DNA of 64,000 bases, from NCBI RefSeq assembly GCF_011386835.1, contig NC_088800.1:2790001-2854000 (forward strand), in the 5' to 3' direction. The notes below the pieces were generated by a model. It was given only the letters and a program-made list of their open reading frames with translations. It was not told the origin of the DNA and made no database searches. Source of the DNA: Chrysemys picta bellii (Eukaryota > Chordata > Testudines > Emydidae). This document shows positions 45,857 to 55,085 of this stretch, in pieces; positions within the stretch are counted from its first letter, which is position 1; each line of letters opens with the position of its first letter. Both the position numbers and the translations under genes were made by a program.

Positions 45857-47714
45857 AGTATGTTTTACTTCAGAGGCAATGAGGGTTATTTATCTCGCAG
45901 TGCAGGGCTCACCTGGACTCCATGTGAACTGCTGCTGGTGGCGAGACGTTTCTGGAACAGATAAAGAGAATAACGAATGTTAAAGCTTTCAAAAGCTTCC
46001 TTATCTACCTATTTGGGGGAAAGGCCTACGTAAAATAAGCCTCCTCGGTTAATTTTCTCCATGTGAAAATGACTCAGCCATGATCCAGAAATGAGTTTCG
46101 AACCCTCACGTTTGGGAGTGAGAGGAATTGCCCGTCCGAGCAGTCGGTTTCTGGCCCACACAGTTGTGCCGAAGGAAGGCTGCACATGTGCAGTGAAGAA
46201 AAAGACATGAAGCCATCAATGCCTGTGAGTTCCCTGCCCAGCCTGTGAGTGAGACAGGGCTCGGTCCGATGGTTTTAGTGGTTAGGTGACTCACAACCTC
46301 CTCATACTGTGGCAACATTTCTGTAGCACTCAGCCTACAAATGAAGGGCTGGATCCTGCAGTCGCTGCTCTGGCAAAGCTCCCATTAACTCCAGCTAGAG
46401 CAGCCGCTTTGTTTGTTCTGAATATTTTGACTTCAGTGGGAGTTTTGTCTGAGTAAGGACTCCACAGGAATGGGCCAAAGAAATGATATCATGTTGCTTT
46501 CCCGGCCAAAGGTCTGGAAATGCACTGGTGTCAATCAGGAGTACTTCAGTTGAATTCACTGGCCTTACGCTGATCTAAAACTGCGATATGGCAGAATCAG
46601 GCTCCCTTGAGAGCATTGAAATGAGATGGAGATCTCTTTAGCTCTTTCCATTTAATTAGGGGGTTATTCTGTCCCCGCTGTGCATTTGCACAGCTCTCGT
46701 TAGCATTAATGGGGGGTGTGCGCGCGCGCAATGAGAGAAGAATGCATATTCCTAGCTGGAGATCCCCCCAGCTCTGCTGCCCCAAATCATGGTTCTTGTA
46801 ACTTGAACAGTGTTTGCGGTGCATTTCCCATGACTGCCGTGTATTGGCAGAAAGAAACCTCCTCATACCATCAGCATTTTAACTTCCATCAAAAGATAAG
46901 GACCAACCGGGCTAAATGCATCTCTTCTGATTTTTTTTCCCCAAGAAAAATCAATACCATCAGCATTTTTGCAGCGTTGATGCACTGAAAATATTAAAGT
47001 GGGAGGGCCAGCTATAAAAACACCCCACATCCCAAACTTTTGGTGTGTGTTGGAATGTTTTCTGCCAAGTGAGGAGGGAAGAACGTAATAAAGTGGTTCT
47101 AATGATAGCTGGAACATGAGCAAATGTTTATATTCAGGCTTCCAAGAGCCTGAGAGTAGCTGGGTAGCACACAGCAGAAGATATGACTGTTCTCTGGAGC
47201 ACAGATAAGAGACCAGGGGCTTTCCTGTATTCCAGGCCTTATCTGATTGCGTGAGCTGAAGGAAGCGTTGACATGGCCAGCCAAACCCGTGGGATAGCCC
47301 AGACTGCGTAACTTGATTGCAATGTGCCAGCACAGCCCCCCAGGGTTATGTCTGCCTTTCCTGGGCTTTGATCAGGAAACCTCCAGCTAATTTTAGAAAG
47401 GCTGCAAATAACCCTAGAGAGGAGCCAGCCACAGCTTGCACAGAAGGGACGGCGTGAGAATGTGGCACCCCACGCTGTGTCGTCCCTGGGGGACAGCTGG
47501 GCCGTTGGTGTAGGCTGACATTGGCGCAAGCAGGAGTTTATCCCCTCCCCCTCTAGGATTCATCTCTCCCCCCTCCCCCAACATGTTCTTCACCTCCAAC
47601 CCCTCCACCTGACCTGCTGACCGCATCCCCTTATGGTGGCTGGAGACCCTTCCCACGCTCTCCCGTTCTTCTGCCACTCCTTCCCCTCACAAAACAAGCC
47701 TCTCTCTGCCCTCC
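45857..47714. other. No recognisable gene
   Basis: Non-coding. 46716-46728 is GTGTGCGCGCGCGC, a short alternating purine-pyrimidine run. A 156-codon minus-strand frame (46863-47333) has no recognised motif. Confidence 0.4.
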
Positions 47715-47965
47715 AGCTGTGGCTACACTGCATGTCCCTGGCTGGCCCTGACCCGCTGTCTCGGGCTCTCGGGCTGTGGGGCTAAAAACAGCAGCGTAGC
47801 CGGCTCTGAGATCCCACTAGGGAGGAGTGGGTCTCGGCACCAGCTCCAGCCTGAGCCCAAATGTCTACATTGCTGCTCTCAGCCCCGCAAGCCCGCGTCA
47901 GCTGATCCGGGCTCTGAGACTTGCTGCCACAGGATTATTTTATAACCGTGTAGACAGAAAGCCAG
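47715..47965. mobile_element. TIR-type element with internal palindrome
   Basis: GGCTACACTGC at the left and CCGTGTAGACAG at the right, with CTCGGGCTGTGGGGCTAAAAACAGCAG opposing TGCTCTCAGCCCCGCAAGCCCG, and CAGCTCCAGCCTGAGCCCAAATGTCTAC in between. This is the layout of reptile MITEs whose halves are inverted copies with GTGTAGAC blocks. Confidence 0.55.
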
Positions 47966-48329
47966 CCCTCGACCCCATCTCCCTCTCCAGTTTCCTTCCC
48001 ACCTCTGCTCTTCCTCTGAGCTCATCCAGCCAGCTCCAGTCTTGCATTTCTCTCCTGTGGCGCCATCCTGGATCCCCTCTGATCCAGCTTCTGGCCTCTC
48101 CACGCCAATGGAGCCCCTGTGGCCAAGGGCGTGACCCCTTGCTGGCCACATCTCCGGGCTTGTGGTCCATACTCAATCCCCGTTAACCCCCATTCTCTTT
48201 CTGCCCGGGGTGATTTGTTCGCCCCTCTCTTGGCTTTCGTGGCTCTGTCCTCTCCAGCTATTACCATTTTGGCTGCTCCTTCCGAATCTACCTTGGTGGT
48301 CCTCGTCCTCTGCTCCCTGTAGGCCCTTT

Positions 48330-48640
48330 CCCTGGGTGATCTCCTTTGCGGATGCGGTTTCAACCGCCATCTCCTCACTGGAGATCCCCAGACCTGGCTC
48401 TCCGCACCTCAGCCTGCCTCCCTGACGCCTCCTCCGTAACTGAAATTCTGGCATTTCCCCAAGCCCATAACGTGAGGGTCACCTTTGACTCCCTCTCTCC
48501 TTTGCACCTCACAGTCCGGCTCCGTCCGAATCCTACCCAACAGTTCTAAGATCTGACCTTTTATTTCTATCCTCACATCTTACGCTCTTGTCCAGGCCCT
48601 CGTCACCTCTGGTCGTTGCTACGGCAACCTCCACCGACCC
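48330..48640 (+). mobile_element. L2-like LINE reverse transcriptase remnant
   Basis: AACGTGAGGGTCACCTTTGACTCC translates to VRVTFDS, the position of the G-V-x-x-D-S block that follows the catalytic motifs in L2-type enzymes. TTCTAAGATCTGACCTTT, CTTGTCCAGGCCCTCGTCACC and TACGGCAACCTCC then follow the order of the downstream region, where active copies read AL(I/V)xSRLDYCNxL. Stops and losses make it non-functional. A CT-rich lead-in from about 47980 may belong to the same element. Confidence 0.55.
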
Positions 48641-51264
48641 CAGCCATTCTGTGGCCAAAACCCACGTTGGTGGCTGGTGTGCGTGAGAAGGGAGTTTTGG
48701 AAGCTGCTGCTACAGCTCGGTAGGAACGATATTTAAGTGGCCCAGGGAGATCCCGAGGGGAAGCAGCGGGACAGCAATGTGCTGTTCGATCATGTCTTTC
48801 CAGTCATCCCGCTCCTTAATGATTACATCCAAAATGCAATAATTAGTGAGACAAACATTTTTCCAAGTGGCTGGTTAAACACAGGGCGTGTGAGGATGAC
48901 GACTAAGGACATTAAAGAAATAAAGATCCTGGAACTTGTATTGGGAAACTCTAATTTGGCGTATGAAATAGAAGCCAACCTTCGCATTAGCTTCTTTCCT
49001 TTCCTTTTTCTTTTTCTTCAGACCTGTGTGTAAATGACAATGACCACCGACTCCCCCAACCACCCCCTTCCCCTCCGCAGAAGAATTCCTCCATTTCGGA
49101 GTACCTGAGTTCTGCACCGAGCAAACTGGTTCTCACTTGATTAGAAAATGTGACGTACCCTACTGCAGCCAGTTCCATTCTGACGAGTTTTACAAACTGA
49201 ACTGGAAAACAAACGACTTCATTCAAATCTCCCAGTGTTTCCCAAAAGAGCATCTCCGTAGATTAAAAAAACAGTTGAAAGGTGTCTCTCCACCTCCCTG
49301 CTGCCAAGATACTGCGTCGAATCGTTACAATTTGTCCTGTAAATCCCAAGGGAATTGATAGCTTGCAATCCACTGAGACTCAGGCAGGTATGGCGCAAGA
49401 GAACCCAGGTCTTTCATAGGCATTACCTGCCTTTCCTAAACATGAAGCTTATACTGCTTGGGTTTCATTTGAACTTAGCTGATCTTCAATTTCCCCAGAG
49501 ACCTCCCCAACCTTACAGAAGCAGTTAATTACAGAAGCGGCTCAGACAAACAGGCTGGGTAGAGATGCCAGGAGCTGGCGTGGCATTCCTGACAGCCGTC
49601 AATATGTAGCAACGATAATAATGCAGCAGAAAGGGGTGTGATGGGGGTTTTATTTTTCTCCTTAGGGCTCGTGTGGAGACTCTGGCATTTCTGACGACAC
49701 ACTCTTCTGTCTGGCGCTATCATTCTGGAAACAAGCGGTAAATCTTCCCTTGATGTTATGTAGCTCCCGAATCGCTTGCCTCACAGGAGCAGCCGGCGTT
49801 AAGAAATAGAGTGTTGAACATCAAGATTAACATATTGTGAGCACTAATTTTGGGAAACTGCTGTCTTAGCGACGGAAGTCATAGTCAGTAATTCTGTTGG
49901 TGGAGCTACTAAAGTCTGTGCAATGTCTGCTTTTCCCTTCAAAGCCAGTTCAAGTAGCTTGATGTGCTTATGACACTGTCTTCTTCTTCTTTCTTCTTTT
50001 TATCCTCTGGCAAAGCCATCCAGCGGTAGGGGGAGAAAACGCTGCAAACGAAGGAATGCTGCGAAACATAAAAAAGTTGCTGTTTTGATATTTTTGTTGT
50101 AATTTTGCTGACCCATAGACACCCTTGTTCACGGGGGCTCCCAGACCTGTCACTTTCGCACCTGCTACCATTTAATTCTCTGCATCCCAACTGGCTCTGC
50201 TGGTTTCTGTTTGTCAGTTTCGTCTGCTCTGAATGTTCCACTCACCCCTCTCCCGGCTCTGCGAGGCCTTTAATCTTTGGGAATTTTTTTCCCCCTGACA
50301 TCTCTGATTCTCTTGTGAAATGCAAATTAATTAGATTCTAATTACTCGCTGTGTGCTGTTTCTGTTTCACTCTCTTGTTAGGTTAGTCTAACATCTTTGT
50401 TGTCAGCTGTATGTTGTATGTATTCAGCCCATTAAAAGTGAGCCTCGTTCGGCGGGAGACAGACAGAGCAAAGAGACAGTTTCTCCCCCTCCTGCTGGGA
50501 TCTTGTCAGGAGCAGCTTTGTCAGCAGTTCCAGCAGCGGCATAAAGGCAAACCTGGGCTCTTTTTTTTATTGTTCATTTTTCTCCCCGTTTTTTTATAAC
50601 CTTGTGAGTTAAGCAGTTTCAATCTACCATTTAGTGAGCATCAGTTGACACTACAAAGTCACCAGACACAATTCAACGCGGGATTTTTCCCAAGCTGGTG
50701 TTTGTTTATTTATGCAGAGGGCACTTGTTTTTCTTAAGCTGGAAACCATGATGCGTCTGCCCGGGGAGCCCCGCCTGGTGTAGAGCCTTCAGCTTTAAGG
50801 ATCCCAAAGCACTTTTGATCCTGTGTATATGCACAGCCACTGGAGTGCAGCCACACTCATGGTTGGAGAAGGCAGCCAACGGGTACCCAGCATGCAAGCA
50901 GTAGTGGCATCACCCCCTCTTGCTGCAGAACGGTCACTGGCTCTCGAATGCTCACGCAGAGCAGGTGTGATGTTAGTTCAGAAAGTTCCAGCCCGAAGAG
51001 CCTGACCTAGGAGCAAACTAGCCGCGCCTTCGTTTCTCTGCCCCAGAAGGGCAGGGATGATGCTGTGGCGTTGCTGCAGTCAGAAGGATTCGCTTTCATG
51101 CTTTATTAAAGCTAACTTACAAGGTGTAACAGCAATATTTCCCCCTCCCTCCCTTTTCTTGCTGAAGGTCCTTCTAGTGTTCCCAAGTCTGTATTGCATT
51201 TACTCAGCCTGGTCTGTCTACCTAGCCAGTGGTACAGCCGTTGTTCTGTGTATTTGTCATTTGT
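48641..51264. other. No recognisable gene or repeat
   Basis: Non-coding. A strong pyrimidine tract with AG lies at 48991-49021. AT-rich stretches at 48800-48970 and 50280-50350 (with ATGCAAATTAATTAG) look like candidate conserved non-coding DNA. Confidence 0.4.
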
Positions 51265-51269
51265 GGTAG

Positions 51270-51370
51270 TGTCTGACACCCGGGCATGGACCAGGACACT
51301 GCTGTGCTAGGCGCTGTACAGACAAAGAACAAAACGCTTGTCCCTGCCCCAAAGAGCAGTTGATGCTCTC
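51270..51370 (-). repeat. L2/MIR-type 3' tail fragment
   Basis: GCTGTGCTAGGCGCTGTACAGAC then CTTGTCCCTGCCCCAAAGAGCAG is the complement of the GTAAGCTCTTTGGGGCAGGGAC...GTACAGCGCCTAGCAC tail. Confidence 0.7.
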
Positions 51371-51534
51371 ATGAGATGCAGGTGAGGGTCTAGGGAGTCT
51401 AGTTACTACTCACCAGGGACCAGACTCTGACCCTGCTGAGCTGAGAGGACACAGCAGGGCCCCCGCCCAGGGGGGCTCCATGCCGGTGAGAGATCTCTGG
51501 CTGAAGCTGATCTATTTCCAGCTGGGCCCAGGTC

Positions 51535-51612
51535 CTCCAAGGTATTTAGGTGCCCAGCTCCCACTGAACTCCATGAGAGTGAGGTGCCTAAAGCCCTTCT
51601 GGGAATCTGGGC
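51535..51612. repeat. Short palindromic interspersed repeat (AGGCACCTCA type)
   Basis: AGGTATTTAGGTGCCCAGCTCCCACTGAA faces GAGTGAGGTGCCTAAAGCCCTTCTGGGAATCTGGGCC. Same family as 17290. Confidence 0.55.
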
Positions 51613-52758
51613 CCTAGCTCTATCCCACGCGCAGTGACAAACACAACCAAAGGACTGGAAACCCGTTAGCTGAAATCCCTTCCCCTCGCCGGCTCCGTAC
51701 CCATTCTCTGGACTCTTGGGATGTCAGTGTTCCACTCCTCCTCCTGTCCTCACTCTGCCAGCCTGGAGGGACCTGAATTGCTAGAGCACAAAAGTGCAAC
51801 AATCCGCCTCCCCTAGACTCCCACACCCACACCCTCTTTATACATTTATCCATTAAAGAGTGCGAGGTGCTCTGAGACTAGGTGATGGGCGTCGTATCTG
51901 TACCAGAGATCGCCAGATTGAGACGTCCTAAAGAAACAACGAAGGGCACCAGCCCAATTTATTTTCCTTTGCAAGTGGTCCTCAGTCCTGCAATTCAGTC
52001 CCATCTATCAGGCTCTCTTACTAAGCTAACTGCACTCTCGGCAGGGGATTTTCAGAGCACGGCATGCTACGTTGCTCTCACGATGCCATGTGTCCAGCCT
52101 TGGGCCTCGCAGCCACCAGTACAAACCGAACGAGAAATCGCAAAGAGCCAGAGTTTGGAATCAAAGCACAAGCTGATCACCACACTGCTCTACATATGCT
52201 AGGCAGAGACGCGGGAGGCTACAAGACCTTGATAAGGCTGGCTAAGATACACAACGATGGAGGCTGCCAGTTGGTCTTTATCCAGAGCTCAGGAAATTGG
52301 GGCAGAGGAATATTTAAGAAACGTGCTAGGAATGGAGGACAGTCAAACGGATTCGTTACAACCGGACGTAGCAGGTACACTGCACTGAACAAGTGGAGAG
52401 AGTACCGCAGTCAGCTGTGAAGTGAATAACAAAGCTGGCATGCCAGTGATCATAATTAGCCGGAAAGTTCACACCCCTTCAGATCAATGGGCGTGAACGT
52501 TCGCACCTCTTGAAGAGCTTATTACTTCAATCTGCCTGGCTGCAAACCATTGGTTTGAGAATTGTGGGCTGAATACCTGCTGCCTGACTGCATGTTTCTC
52601 ATTATGACACGTAAAGTTACTAAGCAGGAAGGCCTAGCCCAAATTGTAGTTCAGTTCCCTGCATTTTTGACCCTAAGAAAAGATGTGGACAATGAAATGA
52701 GCGTTTATCTCTGATATCTTTTTCTTTTTAAAATGTAGAACTGAGACATTTCTGTTTC
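51613..52758. other. No recognisable feature
   Basis: Non-coding sequence. Overlapping plus-strand frames at 51882-52202 and 52064-52420 lack motifs. Confidence 0.4.
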
Positions 52759-53007
52759 ACTGTATTTATAAAAAGAACAGGAGTACTTGTGGCACCTTAG
52801 AGACTAACAAATTTATTAGAGCATAAGCTTTCGTGGACTACAGCCCACTTCTTCGGATGCATATAGAATGGACCCGAAGAAGTGGGCTGTAGTCCACGAA
52901 AGCTTATGCTCTAATAAATTTGTTAGTCTCTAAGGTGCCACAAGTACTCCTGTTCTTTTTGCGGATACAGACTAACACGGCTGTTACTCTGAAACTGTAT
53001 TTATAAA
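52759..53007 (+). mobile_element. Penelope-type fold-back element with perfect 87-bp arms
   Basis: An exact 14-bp direct repeat ACTGTATTTATAAA (52759-52772 and 52994-53007) bounds the insertion. The arms 52770-52856 and 52874-52960 are identical inverted copies, 87 of 87 bp, around a 17-nt spacer. The first three arm bases overlap the left duplication. The non-inverted end GCGGATACAGACTAACACGG through CTGAAAC (52961-52993) follows the right arm, so the element is in plus orientation. Each arm holds a GAAAGCTTATGCTC hammerhead-like 3' half. No coding sequence. Penelope assignment is inference. Confidence 0.82.
52820..52860 (-). ncRNA. Hammerhead-ribozyme-like motif, core mutated
   Basis: On the minus strand: stem I GCAT/ATGC (52860-52857 with 52824-52821), core CCGAAGA (52856-52850), an extra A, stem II GTGGGC/GTCCAC with one G-U wobble closing a TGTA loop, GAAA, then GCTT. 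Cleavage would fall between 52825 and 52824. The core has C at the position of the conserved U4, so this copy is expected to be poor or dead. Stems I and II are otherwise better kept than in the 23749 copy. Confidence 0.4.
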
Positions 53008-53214
53008 TTGTATGTGTGTCACGCAGGCAAAATTGTGGAGACTGCATCAAACGAAAACCCGGGAATACTAATACATGACTTTCCTAGCGGCAGCTGTGAT
53101 CTGCACAGCCCGCAGTTACGGGAGATATTTGCCATCGTTTGTATCATGGTAGAGCCTGAGCACCCCAGCTGAGATCAGAGCCTCACTCAGCTAGACATTG
53201 TGTAAACTCCTAGT

Positions 53215-53415
53215 AAGAGACAGCCCACGCACCCAAGATCCATAGGTTAAAAGGCCAGCACAGATCACTGTGATTGTCTAGTCTGCCTGTTATATAACAC
53301 CGGCCATAGGACTTCCCTGAGGGAATTCCTGTTTGAACTAAAGCCGATCCCTTAGAAATACATCCATTGCTGGTGATGGAGAATCCACCACGACCCTTGG
53401 TAAGTTGTTCCAAGA
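53215..53415 (-). mobile_element. CR1-type LINE 3' region fragment
   Basis: CATAGGTTAAAAGGCCAGCACAGATCACTGTGATTGTCTAGTC, TATAACACCGGCCATAGGACTTCC and ATTGCTGGTGATGGAGAATCCACCACG match in order a reptile CR1 3' subfamily (AAGGCCAGAAGGGACCACTGTGATCATCTAGTCTG; ATAACACAGGCCATAGAACTTCC; GAGAATCCACCACG). Confidence 0.75.
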
Positions 53416-53449
53416 GCAGACAGACCCAGGCTGGGAGAAAAGGCGTACT

Positions 53450-53490
53450 ACTATGCCCATTTTACAGATGAGCAATAGAGGCACAGAGAA
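53450..53490 (-). mobile_element. MIR/CORE-SINE-like core fragment
   Basis: TATGCCCATTTTACAGATGAGC and AGAGGCACAGAGAAAATCAAGG, the minus-strand MIR core. Confidence 0.6.
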
Positions 53491-53498
53491 AATCAAGG

Positions 53499-53566
53499 GT
53501 GAAATCCTGGCCCCAGTGAAGTCAATAGAAGTTTTGCCCTTGACCCCAATGGGGCCAGGATTTCAC
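53499..53566. repeat. Hairpin repeat with perfect 17-bp arms
   Basis: GTGAAATCCTGGCCCCA (53499-53515) and TGGGGCCAGGATTTCAC (53550-53566) are exact inverted copies around a GTGAAGTCAATAG... spacer. CAATGGGG/GTCAAT words of this family recur through the window, so this is probably a small palindromic interspersed repeat. Confidence 0.7.
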
Positions 53567-53857
53567 GCTAAGCAAAAGCCACTGTCAAAGAGGCAGCCCT
53601 AGGAGGTGACCCCAGATCAGTCTAGTGCAGTAGCTCTCAGCCTGCAGCCAATCAGCACACAGCTGCGGCCCATGTGACATCCTCCATACGGGTAGTATAT
53701 ATAATGTGTGGATGCGGTCCACATAAAACAAGACTGACAATGTTTAGCTGGCTGGAGTATTGATACAACAGCCTGTCCTGCCGCCCACTATTGTCCCATA
53801 GTTTCCTTGTGCTCTCTCTGCAGCCACCTGTTTTGTCTTGTCTTGTCTGTTATGTTT

Positions 53858-53965
53858 GACTGTAAGGTTTTTGGGGTAGGGACCGTGTGTCTGCACAGCG
53901 TCTAGCACTGGGGCCCTGTCCATGAGTGGGGCCCCATGTGCTACAATAATACCAATACAGACAGA
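53858..53965 (+). repeat. L2/MIR-type 3' tail
   Basis: GACTGTAAGGTTTTTGGGGTAGGGACCGTG, CACAGCGTCTAGCACTGGGGCCC and TGCTACAATAATACCAATA are the complete tail order. Confidence 0.75.
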
Positions 53966-54132
53966 GTGATGGCTTGAACATGTCCTGTTAGTGGCATGAG
54001 GTTCTGGCAGGGGAAGAGGGAGAGAGGCTGGGGTGTTGGTATTTTTAACTTGTAGGGGGGGGTATGGTAAGAAGGGATTAGCTAAATGGAAAGACTGGAG
54101 GGGGAGAGAACACTAACGGGACATGGATGGTG

Positions 54133-54433
54133 GGCAGAAGTAGAGTGACCAGATGTCCCAATTTTATAGGGACAGTCCCGATATTTGGGGCTTTTTCTTA
54201 TACAAGGCTCCTATCACCCCCCAACCCGTCCCGATTTTTCACACTTGCTCAGGGCCACCCAGAGGATTCAGGGGGCCTGGGGCAAAGCAATTTCGGGGAT
54301 CCCTTCCATAAAAAAAAGTTGCAATACTATAGAATACTATATTCTCGTTGGGGCCCGGCACAAATTGCCCCACTTGCCCCCCTCCTACCCCCGGGCGGCC
54401 CTGCACTTGCTGTCTGGTCACCCTAGGTGGAAG
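54133..54433. mobile_element. hAT-like MITE (outer of a nested pair)
   Basis: The element 54141-54425 starts TAGAGTGACCAGATGTCCC and ends CTGTCTGGTCACCCTA, the same family as 5331 and 63474. Flanks GGCAGAAG and GGTGGAAG agree at 6 of 8 positions. It is interrupted at ACACTTGCT by a second element (54250-54403); removing that element and one copy of CACTTGCT leaves a normal family member of about 123 bp. Confidence 0.88.
54242..54411. mobile_element. hAT-like MITE (inner of a nested pair) with perfect 8-bp duplication
   Basis: The element 54250-54403 (154 bp) begins CAGGGCCACCC and ends GGGCGGCCCTG, inverted ends with one difference. It is flanked by CACTTGCT on both sides (54242-54249 and 54404-54411), exact and 8 bp. 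Ends fit YARNG. Inside lies AATACTATAGAATACTATA, a short tandem repeat. Confidence 0.9.
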
Positions 54434-54989
54434 GAGGGGTGCATGCAGCACATGTGGACTGAGGCTAGGGGAAGAGAGGGAGAGGACGGGAATGCAGCAC
54501 TTTTTAAAAAGCTGAAGGCTGGTTCTTGGGTTCAATGTGTGCTGTTCGTTTGGTTCTGAGACGCATTCCAGGCCCGCTGGCAGTGAGTAACAGGCAACAG
54601 CTGCCGTCCTGGGGACGCACGATCCCTTCCTTGTTGTGGCCTCAGCAGAAAAGCAGATAGTGCAGCTCTGTCCACGCGACCACATCTGCAAACTGCCCCT
54701 TGGCAGACACCTGCACTGCAGTCACAACCAGCCAGCTCGCTTCAAAGTCAAAAGGCCACAAAAATGAGACCGAATCGTTCTGGGAACTGAAGCTGGCACG
54801 TTTCTCCCCAACACAAGGTGAAGTGTTTGCTCAGGTCGGAGCCACTATATCGAGCTGTGCAGTGTCCTGCCGGGTGATCGCCCAGCACGCGTCCTTCTGT
54901 ACAGACACCGGGGCAAGTTGGTCCCAGCGGGGAATCCCGATTCACCACCAGCTAAGAACGGAAACAAGAAATAACACCGAGCTCCTTAA

Positions 54990-55085
54990 AGTGTAAGCTC
55001 TTGGGGCAGGGACTGCTCCTGTGTTTGTGCTGAGCACTGTGGGGTTTCTAGGTTCTCCTGCAATACAGATAATAAAGAGCAACAA
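54990..55085 (+). repeat. L2/MIR-type 3' tail
   Basis: GTGTAAGCTCTTGGGGCAGGGACTG, TGTGCTGAGCACTGTGGGG and CAATACAGATAATAAAGAGC. Confidence 0.7.
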
